Assembly (NCBI GenBank): GCA_947372965.1
Contig: CANBVR010000002.1
Location: 1 to 60,646, forward strand
Length of the DNA stretch: 60,646 nucleotides
Direction: 5' to 3'
From: Actinomycetota bacterium
Lineage (GTDB): Bacteria > Actinomycetota > Actinomycetes > Nanopelagicales > Nanopelagicaceae
Numbering within the stretch: position 1 is the stretch's first letter; each line of letters begins with the position of its first letter. The notes under the pieces are model-generated. The model made no database searches. It had not been told where the DNA came from and saw only the letters and a program-made list of their open reading frames with translations. Positions 52,352-60,395 of this stretch are shown one piece after another. A program made the position numbers and the translations under genes.

Positions 52352-53433
52352 TAAAGGCTTGCTGCCACTTCGTTTACAACTTCAACAATAGTTTTTAGCT
52401 CATCTTTTGTGAGTGAAGGGTGCACTGGGAGAGAGACACATTCCTTAATTACTAATTCAGTTTCGGGTAAATTTAAATCCAATTTAAATGATGGGAGTCG
52501 ATGGATTGGAGTTGGGTAATAAACACCAGAGCCAACACCCTTCTCACCAATTTTGGCCATGAAAGCATCTCGCTTTGCGCTATCGCCACCAGGAATTCGA
52601 ACTGTGTACTGGTGATATGAATGTGTAGTTCCTGGCGCCAAAAATGGAGTGATTACGCCCTTTAGATTCGCATCAAGGAAGGCCGCATTCTCTTGACGTT
52701 GCTTGGTCCAACCAGGAAGCTTTGCAAGTTGCACGCGACCAATTGCAGCATGAATATCAGTCATACGTGTATTAAATCCGATTACTTCATTCTGGTAGCG
52801 AATCTCTTGGCCTTGGTTACGAAGCAAGCGAAGCATGCGCGCAACCTCTGCGTTATCGGTAACAACCATGCCACCTTCACCGGCGGTCATATTTTTAGTC
52901 GGATAGAACGAGAATGAAGCAACAATTCCAAATTCACCAGAATTGCGACCATTTAGAGAAGCTAGGTGACCTTGCGCGGCATCTTCAATAAGTAGCAGCC
53001 CATGCTTGGCTGATATCTCTTCAAAACGATCCATCGCAGCAATATGGCCATAGAGGTGGACTGGCATGATCGCCTTGGTTTTTTGGGTTATTAAAGTTTC
53101 GACATGATCTGGATCCATATTGAAAGTCTTTGGATCGATATCAGCAAATATTGGAACGCCTCCAGCAAGAACTACTGAGTTTGCAGTAGCAGCAAAAGAG
53201 AATGAGGGAACAATTACTTCATCACCTGGCTTGATTCCAGCAGCAATAAATCCAAGATGGAGCGCTGAGGTTCCAGAGTTCATTGCAACGCAGTGGCGGC
53301 CACCGACATGCGCGGAAAATTCTTCTTCAAATGCTTTTACTTCTGGTCCTTGAGCCAACATTCCCGAACGTAGAACTCGATCAACTGCCTCGCGCTCTTC
53401 ATCACCAATAATTGGCTTTGCTGCTGGGATCAT
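52351..53433 (-). CDS. DegT/DnrJ/EryC1-family sugar aminotransferase, WbpE-like
   Basis: The 360-residue PLP enzyme starts IPAAKPIIGDEEREAV and has MNSGTSALHLGF, the family's IEDAAQGHLAS, and the PLP lysine in SFSFYPTKNMTAGEGG (Lys180). These enzymes aminate keto sugars of UDP-activated sugars with glutamate; WbpE makes the 3-amino uronate. The gene is separated by no bases from the acetyltransferase and overlaps the oxidoreductase by one base, consistent with consecutive steps. Confidence 0.9.
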   Translation of the reverse strand: MIPAAKPIIGDEEREAVDRVLRSGMLAQGPEVKAFEEEFSAHVGGRHCVAMNSGTSALHLGFIAAGIKPGDEVIVPSFSFAATANSVVLAGGVPIFADIDPKTFNMDPDHVETLITQKTKAIMPVHLYGHIAAMDRFEEISAKHGLLLIEDAAQGHLASLNGRNSGEFGIVASFSFYPTKNMTAGEGGMVVTDNAEVARMLRLLRNQGQEIRYQNEVIGFNTRMTDIHAAIGRVQLAKLPGWTKQRQENAAFLDANLKGVITPFLAPGTTHSYHQYTVRIPGGDSAKRDAFMAKIGEKGVGSGVYYPTPIHRLPSFKLDLNLPETELVIKECVSLPVHPSLTKDELKTIVEVVNEVAASL

Positions 53434-54042
53434 TTATTCGCTCTCTTCAACTAGTTCGCTTGGACTTAATTCTTTGTAGGTTGCACTTGTTACAGGGCAA
53501 CGGAAGCGATTATCTCCAATATCGACCAAAGGTTGCCCGGCGCGACCCACCCAACGGATGCGTTTTGCTGGAACTCCCGCTACTAAGGCGAAATTTGGAA
53601 CATCTTTAGTGACGATTGCGCCAGCTGCGACAAGTGCCCAGGCACCAATTCTTACCGGAGCGATGCAGACAGCCCGAGCGCCAATCGATGCGCCATCGCC
53701 GATAGTTACTCCAACCGCATCCCAGTCAGAGCCACTCTTTAAAGTTCCATCTGGATTTACGGCTCTTGGAAATTCATCATTTGTTAAAACAGCGGCAGGT
53801 CCGATGAAGACTCCATCACCTAGGACTGCAGGTTCGTAGACCAAAGCATAATTTTGAATCTTGCAATTATTTCCAGCTTTTACACCAGATCCAATATAAG
53901 CACCGCGACCAACGATGCAATTTTCACCAAGCGTTACACCATCTCGAACTTGCGCTAGATGCCAGATAGATGAGCCGGCGCCGACTTGTGCAGAGGAGTC
54001 AACATCTGCGCTATCTAGAATCTTTACGGGTGTTTTCGACAC
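53434..54042 (-). CDS. Hexapeptide N-acetyltransferase, WbpD/WlbB-like
   Basis: The 202-residue protein is a left-handed beta-helix with hexapeptide repeats (VGAGSSIWHLAQVRDG, IVGRGAYIGSGV, GDGVFIGPAAVLTNDEFPR, GDGASIGARAVC). The NDEFPRA loop and VAGVPAKRIRWVG tail match WbpD/WlbB, which acetylate the 3-amino group of UDP-GlcNAc(3N)A. The start is GTG 54042. It sits directly upstream of the WbpE-like gene in the operon and 9 bases after the glycosyltransferase, in transcriptional order. Confidence 0.9.
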   Translation of the reverse strand: MSKTPVKILDSADVDSSAQVGAGSSIWHLAQVRDGVTLGENCIVGRGAYIGSGVKAGNNCKIQNYALVYEPAVLGDGVFIGPAAVLTNDEFPRAVNPDGTLKSGSDWDAVGVTIGDGASIGARAVCIAPVRIGAWALVAAGAIVTKDVPNFALVAGVPAKRIRWVGRAGQPLVDIGDNRFRCPVTSATYKELSPSELVEESE

Positions 54043-54051
54043 CCCTGTAGC

Positions 54052-55158
54052 CTACCTTGAAGGATTGGCGAGGCTCGTAAGGCTGCGAATTGCGCTCGCA
54101 AATTGAACGTATTGTGCCTCACTATTTAAAACGCTCTGTGACCAATTAAGGGCGTTCTGGCGACGGGCGAGCAGATTTTCGGGCGCCAAGATCCATCCAT
54201 TTAAAACATCTGAAACTTCTTGCGCGCTTGCCGCGATTGTTCCGCCACCACTTTGCTTAAGTAATTCAATGCATCTTGGAAGTGGCGTTGAAATTGTCGC
54301 AAGACCTGCAGCAGCATATTCATATAACTTTGATGGGACTGCTTCAACGAACGCAGGAGTGCTCTCAAGAAGCGTCAACCCAACCCAAGCTCCTTTAGCG
54401 AACTTCCAAGAATCTTTTGGTGCTAAGCGACCATGAAATTCAACCCGAGATGATGCGGGGGATGTCGCCTGCCAGTTGGTTAGGAAGTCTTGGTCAGCGC
54501 TTGAAACATTTCCAATGATGTCAAAGTTCCACTTGGGAGAAAGTTCGGCAACTTCTAACATCATCTGCAAGCCACGAGTTTTTCGAACATCACCAATATA
54601 AATCGCTCTAGGTTGCGCTTCAATTTCGCCGCTTGGCGTAATCATCGAAGAGTCAGGTAAATTTCTTATGACCATTCTATTTTTAGCGCCAAAAGGTGGT
54701 ACCTGTACATCCGCGACGGTGGTCAGATCTGCTTTTGCCGCAAAATAAGTTGCGCTCCGAGCTATTAATCTGGCTAAGAATCCAACAAGACCTTTAGCCC
54801 AAGTACGGTCTCTAAGTAGTTGCAAATAATCCTCATGAACATCGGCAACTAACTTTTGGCGACGAATTCTAGTTACAAGGTAGGTAAGTGGGATTAAATC
54901 TGGTGCAACAACAATTACAACTTCACCTGTTGCTTTAAAGGGTAGTGAAAGGTCACGGATGACGCGAGCTAACATTCCCTTTCCGCCGGGGGCTCTGTGG
55001 AAAGTAGAACCACTTGGTGCATCAAGACTATTTCCCAAAGCCCAGATATCAACCGTCAAGCCAGATTTAATTAAGGAATTTGTCAGGCGATGAAGTCTGG
55101 CATCAGCAACGTTATCGGCTGATGTTAGGAGCGTAGTGTGCCCCTTCAATAACTTCAT
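54052..55158 (-). CDS. Glycosyltransferase (GT4-like)
   Basis: The 368-residue protein has an N-terminal domain with KLVADVHEDYLQLL and a C-terminal half with RAIYIGDVRKTRGLQMMLE and VPSKLYEYAAAGLATISTPL, the donor-binding helix of GT4 enzymes. It would add a sugar to a lipid-linked or polysaccharide acceptor at the membrane; the specificity is unknown. It overlaps the ABC ATPase stop by one base, so it is coupled to the export genes. Confidence 0.83.
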   Translation of the reverse strand: MKLLKGHTTLLTSADNVADARLHRLTNSLIKSGLTVDIWALGNSLDAPSGSTFHRAPGGKGMLARVIRDLSLPFKATGEVVIVVAPDLIPLTYLVTRIRRQKLVADVHEDYLQLLRDRTWAKGLVGFLARLIARSATYFAAKADLTTVADVQVPPFGAKNRMVIRNLPDSSMITPSGEIEAQPRAIYIGDVRKTRGLQMMLEVAELSPKWNFDIIGNVSSADQDFLTNWQATSPASSRVEFHGRLAPKDSWKFAKGAWVGLTLLESTPAFVEAVPSKLYEYAAAGLATISTPLPRCIELLKQSGGGTIAASAQEVSDVLNGWILAPENLLARRQNALNWSQSVLNSEAQYVQFASAIRSLTSLANPSR

Positions 55159-55967
55159 TACATATCCTCAAAGTTGGAAGGAAGTGTGCCAACATCCAAG
55201 AACTTTAGATATTGATCAACAATTGCTTCTGGTTTATCTTTCGCCAGCATCGATCCTTTATGAAGCCAGATTGCGCTATCGCAGAGCTCATTAATCGTTG
55301 CTAGTGCGTGCGAAACGATAATAATTGTTCGAGCTTCCGAGCAAAGCTCGCGCATTCTCTGGAAAGACTTCTCCTTAAATGAGGCATCGCCAGCTGAAAG
55401 GGCTTCATCTAGTAACAAAATATCGGGAGTCATATTTACTGCAACACTAAAAGCCACTCGGCCATACATTCCACTTGAGTATGTACGAACTGGCATATCA
55501 ATGAAGCCATCTGGAAGCGCCGCAAATTCAGCAATTGCTTCGGTCTTGGCTTCGATTTCATCTTTACTCAAACCAGATGCCAAGCCACCTAAAATAATGT
55601 TATCTCGACCAGATAAGGCCGGATTAAATCCAACTCCGAGCGCCAATAGAGTCGAAATCTTTCCATTAACAATGATTCGACCTTCCGTTGGCGGCAAAAT
55701 TCCAGCGATCGAACGCATCAACGTAGATTTACCAGCACCATTTGCTCCAACAATTCCAAGGACCGATCCGTGTGGCACATCAAGAGTTAAATGCTTTATC
55801 GCTTCAACCGTGCGCATGCGAACTTTCTCGCCTTTGCTCGCGCGCATTACGGCATTCTTTAACGTGCGTTTAGTATCGACATTAATCTTGTATTTAATTG
55901 AAAGATCTTCAATGCGCACGGCCAGCTCTTCTGGCATCACGACTGGAGCTTTAGATTCTGACCGCAA
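55158..55967 (-). CDS. ABC transporter ATP-binding protein, polysaccharide exporter (TagH/Wzt/KpsT type)
   Basis: The protein of about 269 residues has Walker A IVGANGAGKSTLM, the signature YSSGMYGRVAFS and Walker B DILLLDEALSAGD. IKYKINVDTKRTLKNAV and HVALKRTLKNA-type starts are typical of polysaccharide or teichoic-acid export ATPases. It lacks the C-terminal sugar-binding domain found in longer Wzt proteins. The start is uncertain: TTG 55967 has AGGGAG 7 bases upstream, GTG 55973 and GTG 56000 lie within the permease gene, and ATG 55937 follows its stop. It pairs with the permease at 55951. Confidence 0.9.
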   Translation of the reverse strand: MRSESKAPVVMPEELAVRIEDLSIKYKINVDTKRTLKNAVMRASKGEKVRMRTVEAIKHLTLDVPHGSVLGIVGANGAGKSTLMRSIAGILPPTEGRIIVNGKISTLLALGVGFNPALSGRDNIILGGLASGLSKDEIEAKTEAIAEFAALPDGFIDMPVRTYSSGMYGRVAFSVAVNMTPDILLLDEALSAGDASFKEKSFQRMRELCSEARTIIIVSHALATINELCDSAIWLHKGSMLAKDKPEAIVDQYLKFLDVGTLPSNFEDM

Positions 55968-56832
55968 AGTCACGCTCCCTTGATACAAAGAAATAACCAC
56001 CGATTAAAAGTGAGCCAGCTGCCCACGCAAATGCGCCAATAAACTCTGAAAGCGTCGGAGTTTTGCCTTCAATCCAGATATTTGAAGTAGCAGATAGAAC
56101 TGGTCCGAGTGGGTTGGCATAGAGGGCGATTCGGTGCCAACCGTGAAGCATGCTTGGGAGCCAAAGGATTGGTGAGAGATACAGCCAAATTCGCATTACA
56201 TAAGAAAGCAATTTATTAGTATCTCGGAAATAAACATTCATGGTGGCAAATAAAAGAGCCAAGCCAAAACCGGTAATTCCAACTAGTGCAACAATTAATG
56301 GCACCCACAAGAAACTTATCGCTAGACGTGGAACTTGGGTGGCGGGAAAGAATATTTTTCCAATAATTATCACGAAGATATAGACCGGAATTGTTGGTAA
56401 GAAAGTTTGGAAAGCAGAAATAGAACTTGAAAAAGGCAGTAAGGCCCTAGGGAAGGCTTGATTCAATATCAAGCGCCCACCAGTTGTAATTGATTGGGCT
56501 CCGGCTGTAATGCAATTTGAGGCGAAGTAAAAGGTGAAGAGACCAATCAAAATATGGGCCAAAGTAGTCAGGCCATTGGTCTTAGTATTGCCACCTCGAA
56601 TTACGGTTACTAGCAGGAAGTAGACCATCGCTAGAAGTAAGGGATTTAGTACCAGCCAAACTTTGCCGAGTTTTGATTCAAGGTATTCGGCTTTGTCGGC
56701 AAATCGGGAAAGTTCAATTGCAAACGATCTGCGATTCCAAAACTCCTTTAAGTATGGAATAACTGGTGGCAACGAAGCGCGGTGTGGTTCGAAGACTTGA
56801 ATCTTCGGTTGGAAATCTGCGCTCGGGCTCAT
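55951..56832 (-). CDS. ABC-2 permease, polysaccharide exporter (TagG/Wzm/KpsM type)
   Basis: The 293-residue protein has a cytoplasmic N-terminus of about 65 residues (with YLKEFWNRRSFAIELSR) and six hydrophobic segments, and it ends FFVSRERDFAVRI, the conserved ERDFA-type tail of TagG/Wzm permeases. Together with the ATPase it would flip or export an undecaprenyl-linked glycan across the membrane. It is the first gene of the operon; its ATG is 131 bases from the divergent histone-like gene, so that gap holds the operon promoter. Confidence 0.9.
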   Translation of the reverse strand: MSPSADFQPKIQVFEPHRASLPPVIPYLKEFWNRRSFAIELSRFADKAEYLESKLGKVWLVLNPLLLAMVYFLLVTVIRGGNTKTNGLTTLAHILIGLFTFYFASNCITAGAQSITTGGRLILNQAFPRALLPFSSSISAFQTFLPTIPVYIFVIIIGKIFFPATQVPRLAISFLWVPLIVALVGITGFGLALLFATMNVYFRDTNKLLSYVMRIWLYLSPILWLPSMLHGWHRIALYANPLGPVLSATSNIWIEGKTPTLSEFIGAFAWAAGSLLIGGYFFVSRERDFAVRI

Positions 56833-56963
56833 AGAGCCAATCTTGCCATTACTTGCCTGTGTATTTCACAGATTTGGCTTTGCGCCAAGCGAGGAGTGGG
56901 TCATTAAGGCGAATATTCACCTCGAAAGACCCCATATAAATAATAAAAGAAAAGGAAATCTCA

Positions 56964-57236
56964 ATGAAGAAAGTATTAACTTCTGCAGTCATCGCTACCG
57001 CGCTTATCGCCCCAGCAGAGTTCGCATCTGCCGCCGATGTAACTCCAGTTTCACCAGTAAACGCGGCGGCATCACAATCGCAAGCTCTACCGACAACAAA
57101 GGTAAAAGTTGTAAAGGTCAGTGCTACTAAGAAGAAGGCTGCCGCCAAGAAAGCAGGTGCCAAGAAAGCAGTTGCCAAAAAAGCGACAAAAGCGAAGAAG
57201 ACAACAGCAAAGAAGCGTTTACGTAAACTTAAGTAA
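56964..57236 (+). CDS. Exported lysine/alanine-rich (histone H1-like) protein
   Basis: The 90-residue protein starts with a Sec signal peptide (MKKVLTSAVIATALIAPAEFASA, cleavage after ASA at about residue 23). An Ala/Ser/Pro linker and a tail of KKAAAKKAGAKKAVAKK-type repeats follow, about one third Lys and one third Ala. Such tails resemble bacterial histone H1-like proteins that bind DNA, but a signal peptide points outside the cytoplasm, where it may bind anionic wall polymers or extracellular DNA. AAAAGGAAA lies before the ATG. The function is unknown. Confidence 0.8.
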   Translation: MKKVLTSAVIATALIAPAEFASAADVTPVSPVNAAASQSQALPTTKVKVVKVSATKKKAAAKKAGAKKAVAKKATKAKKTTAKKRLRKLK

Positions 57237-57319
57237 AAGAATGTAAGACGATTTAGTCCTTGTGCCGCCTGCCTTGTGGGTGTAACTTCTCTATAAGCCC
57301 TTTTTGAAAGGAAGACACT

Positions 57320-57652
57320 GTGGAGATTGTAATTCACGCAAGGCAAGCAACACTGGCCGAGGACTTCCGAGAGATTGTATTAGAAAAGCTAAAGTCGCTC
57401 GAGCGATTTAGCGTTCTTATTGAAAGCGTTAAAGTAGAGATAAAGCATGAAGAAAATCCGCATCATGGCAAGAAATCCCACGAAGTAATTCTGACGACAC
57501 ATGGAGCTGGTCCATTTATGCGAGCCGAAGGTACCTCATTTAATGATTTGGCAGCATTTGATGGCGCAGTTAAAAGTTTGCAGCTTCAGATTCGAAAAAT
57601 TCATGAAAAATCCAAAGATTTCGATCATGACTCATTAAGGAAGCGCGCTTAA
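57320..57652 (+). CDS. hpf: Ribosome hibernation-promoting factor, short form
   Basis: This 110-residue protein has the HPF/RaiA fold pattern MEIVIHARQATLAEDFREIVLEKL, followed by VEIKHEENPHHGKKSHEVILTTHGAG and KSLQLQIRKIHEKSK. It binds the 30S decoding centre and stalls ribosomes in starved cells. Most actinobacteria carry a long HPF of about 180-260 residues with a C-terminal dimerisation domain; that domain is absent here and the frame ends in ...SLRKRA. The gene usually lies between comF and secA but is found 20 kb away. GTG 57320 has AAAGGAAG upstream. Confidence 0.9.
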   Translation: MEIVIHARQATLAEDFREIVLEKLKSLERFSVLIESVKVEIKHEENPHHGKKSHEVILTTHGAGPFMRAEGTSFNDLAAFDGAVKSLQLQIRKIHEKSKDFDHDSLRKRA

Positions 57653-58422
57653 GCTTTTAAAGCTAGAGGTAGTGCTTCAAGTACATCTGTTGCAGTTACA
57701 GAACCGCTCTTTCTAGTCGCAAGTTTTCCAGCGACGCCATGAGTCTTCACAGCTAGAGCCACAACTTTTAAAGTCTCAGCCATATTTGTTGGTTGATTGC
57801 TAGCTAGCGCCGATCCAATCAATCCTGCCAAAATATCTCCAGTGCCTGCAGTTGCTAATTCCGCACCGCCAGATTTATCGAGGATAAATTTCCCATCGGG
57901 CGCAGCAATTACGGTGTTCGATCCCTTAAGGACCACGATCACATGAAATTTCTTAGCCATTGCAAGGGCGGTTGTTGTTCGCTCTGATGAAGATTTGATG
58001 GGGAATCCTAATTTTGCTGCTTCACCCTCATGAGGAGTAATCAACGTAAATGCGGTATCTGAATTCTTAGCAAGTGCCATCGCCTCACCATCGAGCACTA
58101 AATAACGAGACTCTGGAAAGATAAAGCGAGCAGGCAATTTTGGAGCGCCAGAACCAATGACCCAAGCATCGCCAGCAAACTCGGAGGCTTTTGCAATTGG
58201 AACAACATCGGGGTAGGCGCTTAAAACTAAATTTGAGGGGAGCTCTTCGCGCAATAAATAATTTACATAACCGCTGCCACCTCGCCTTGCTCCGCCAACG
58301 CAAAGCACTGCCGCACCAGGGTATTTTGCACTACCGGCCATCACGGCAACTGTGCCATGTGAATATTTGTTGGCGTTTTTCACTCGTTTAGGAATAAGTC
58401 CCATAGGTAAAGAGTGCCACAT
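57649..58422 (-). CDS. nnrD: ADP-dependent NAD(P)H-hydrate dehydratase
   Basis: The protein of about 257 residues matches the C-terminal dehydratase of NnrDE: YSHGTVAVMAGSAKYPGAAVL, VLDGEAMAL, LITPHEGEAAKLG and the nucleotide-binding ATAGTGDILAGLIG. It repairs hydrated NAD(P)H with ADP as phosphate donor. The NnrE epimerase domain often fused to it is missing and is not next to it. ATG 58422 is chosen; a longer frame to 58530 would cross the divergent permease start, and ATG 58404 is possible. The 3' end overlaps hpf by 4 bases. Confidence 0.87.
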   Translation of the reverse strand: MWHSLPMGLIPKRVKNANKYSHGTVAVMAGSAKYPGAAVLCVGGARRGGSGYVNYLLREELPSNLVLSAYPDVVPIAKASEFAGDAWVIGSGAPKLPARFIFPESRYLVLDGEAMALAKNSDTAFTLITPHEGEAAKLGFPIKSSSERTTTALAMAKKFHVIVVLKGSNTVIAAPDGKFILDKSGGAELATAGTGDILAGLIGSALASNQPTNMAETLKVVALAVKTHGVAGKLATRKSGSVTATDVLEALPLALKA

Positions 58423-58438
58423 TTCGTTAAGATCAAGT

Positions 58439-59650
58439 ATGAGCACTTTCACACATAACTTACTAACTGGTCTGCAAATGAGTTGGTGGATGTTCTTCGA
58501 TACATTCTGGGCGCTCGTACTTGGTTTCACACTTTCTGGCGCCGTTCAAGCTTTTGTCTCACGAAAAGCTATGCGCAAAGCCCTAGGGGACCATAAAGTT
58601 AAAACAGTTGCAAAAGCATCTTTCTTTGGTGCAGTTAGTTCATCTTGCTCATATGCTGCAAGCGCGTTGGCTAAGTCGCTCTTCACTAAAGGGGCAGATT
58701 TCACCTCCTCGATGATTTTTATGTTCGCCTCTACTAATTTAGTTTTTGAATTAGGGCTAGTGCTTTGGGTTTTGATTGGTTGGCAATTTGCCGTTGCAGA
58801 ATTTGTCGGTGGCTTTGTAATGATCCTTCTTTTAGCAATATTGATACCTCGTTTAATTCCGCAGAATCTGATTGCAGGAGCCAGAGATTCTTTTGAAATG
58901 GATCAAGATTCCACAAGCACCCGCAAAGCCAATTGGCATGATGCTGCCGGATACACCATCGGTGATTTCACCATGCTACGTACCGAGTTAGTTGTTGGAT
59001 TTTTAGTATCCGGTTTAGCAACCACCTTTGTGCCAGATACATTTTGGCGAAGCCTATTTTTGACTGGCCATGGATTCCTTGGAACGTTGGAGAATGTAAT
59101 TATTGGCCCCTTTATAGCAATTATTAGTTTTGTTTGTTCAGTAGGAAATGTTCCTCTGGCAGCAACCCTTTGGAATAGCGGAATTAGCTTTGGTGGAACT
59201 ATCGCCTTTATCTTCGCCGATCTAATCACCTTGCCTTTGCTTATTATTTATGGGAAGTACTATGGAAAAGCGCTTACTCTCCGCCTAGTTGGGGTCTTCT
59301 GGTTAGTTATGAGCCTTAGCGGATTAATAACAGAGTACATATTTAAGGGCCTGGGAATTTCACCGACGATGAAAATGGCGGTTATGTCCCAGCGACATAT
59401 CGGCTGGAATCGAACTACGATTCTTAATTTAATTGCAATTGCGACATTGGCTTGGGTCTATTACATGTATCGCACGCAAAGTAGTGGCTCTGAGATTGAA
59501 GAATTTGCTAAGGACTATGTCTGCGGAATGCAGGTTCGGATAGCCGATGCGCCAGCAGAATTTGAGTTAGCTGGAAAAAAGTATTACTTCTGCATGGATG
59601 GCTGCCGCGATAATTTCGCAGCTAACCCAGCGAAATTCTTACCTAATTAA
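58439..59650 (+). CDS. PF03773-type permease fused to a C-terminal YHS metal-binding domain
   Basis: The 403-residue protein has two groups of membrane helices separated by a loop, with the family repeats ALGDHKVKTVAKASFFGAVSSSCSYAAS and GPFIAIISFVCSVGNVPLAA. These mark the DUF318/ArsP-like permease family, which includes exporters of organoarsenicals. After a final helix the C-terminus reads KDYVCGMQV, YYFCMDGCRDNF and AANPAKFL, a YHS domain with three cysteines (one in CGM, two in CMDGC) able to bind a metal such as copper. The fusion suggests metal-linked transport; the substrate is unknown. ATG 58439 is 16 bases from the nnrD start. Its end overlaps the lipoprotein gene by 4 bases. Confidence 0.87.
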   Translation: MSTFTHNLLTGLQMSWWMFFDTFWALVLGFTLSGAVQAFVSRKAMRKALGDHKVKTVAKASFFGAVSSSCSYAASALAKSLFTKGADFTSSMIFMFASTNLVFELGLVLWVLIGWQFAVAEFVGGFVMILLLAILIPRLIPQNLIAGARDSFEMDQDSTSTRKANWHDAAGYTIGDFTMLRTELVVGFLVSGLATTFVPDTFWRSLFLTGHGFLGTLENVIIGPFIAIISFVCSVGNVPLAATLWNSGISFGGTIAFIFADLITLPLLIIYGKYYGKALTLRLVGVFWLVMSLSGLITEYIFKGLGISPTMKMAVMSQRHIGWNRTTILNLIAIATLAWVYYMYRTQSSGSEIEEFAKDYVCGMQVRIADAPAEFELAGKKYYFCMDGCRDNFAANPAKFLPN

Positions 59651-60282
59651 GGGCAGCTAAGTCCAAATTCGGTTTGCACTTCAGTTGGGACGATTCCACA
59701 ACCAACGGTTGCTGTTCCAAAGTCTTTAATCTTCCAAGTATTTCCGCTCTTTTGCGCAAATCCATACCCTGGATCTGTGACTGGAAGATATGGAATAGCA
59801 GAGAAGATGATCCATCTGGGATCTTTTATTGAAATTCGTTGATTTACAACTGCTGAGAAGAATTCATCTTGAGGTTCTTGCTGCTTTGCAATCTCCTGTG
59901 CGATTGCTTGCGGAACTGGGTGTCCACCAGAATAAGCATCGTATTCAGTCTTAAAAGTTTGCGGATATTGGCCAAGGATTACCCAAGGAATAACAACAGA
60001 AGGCAATTCACCCGTAATGTAATTACTCCACCTGATACTCCACCCAGCTTGCGTTGCCTCACCAGCCGGAAGTTTCTTGCTGATTTGTGCCTTCACCTTT
60101 GTCTTATCAAAATTGATTACCTCAGAGTGATAACGCTCGTAAGAGGTCATCAAGAGCAAAATACCCTCGCGCAATTTTTTATCATCTGGTCGTTCATTTC
60201 CGGTTGGTAACCCACAACCAGTGAGAAGAACAACAACAGCGAGCGTGATTACTATCAGCTTGCTCGTTTTTGATAGGCGCAT
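59647..60282 (-). CDS. Exported lipoprotein of unknown function
   Basis: The 211-residue protein has a lipoprotein signal (LIVITLAVVVLLTGCG) with the lipobox LTGC, cleaved before Cys23. The mature part has a mixed alpha/beta composition with GWSIRWSNY and PSVVIPWVILGQYP, and a Cys pair near the C-terminus (VGCGIVPT, LSCP) that may form a disulfide. No family is recognised. Its upstream gap is shared with pirin, which is divergent. Confidence 0.75.
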   Translation of the reverse strand: MRLSKTSKLIVITLAVVVLLTGCGLPTGNERPDDKKLREGILLLMTSYERYHSEVINFDKTKVKAQISKKLPAGEATQAGWSIRWSNYITGELPSVVIPWVILGQYPQTFKTEYDAYSGGHPVPQAIAQEIAKQQEPQDEFFSAVVNQRISIKDPRWIIFSAIPYLPVTDPGYGFAQKSGNTWKIKDFGTATVGCGIVPTEVQTEFGLSCP

Positions 60283-60349
60283 AGGTCAATCCTATGGTTA
60301 ATCTGCCTAGGAATAGATTCTTTGTGGAAATGGTTCTAATATTCGAGAA

Positions 60350-60377
60350 GTTGAAGGTTCAACTACCTAAAGTTGAC
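60350..60377. promoter_or_regulatory. Candidate operator array upstream of the pirin gene
   Basis: GTTGAA and TTCAAC form an inverted repeat around GG at 60350-60363, and GTTGAC at 60371-60376 repeats the half-site. A second, imperfect symmetry (GGTTCAACT ... AGTTGACC) covers 60356-60377. The cluster lies 20-46 bases before the pirin ATG, where repressors or activators of such genes commonly bind. Confidence 0.45.
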
Positions 60378-60395
60378 CACAAGAGGAGTCGCTAA

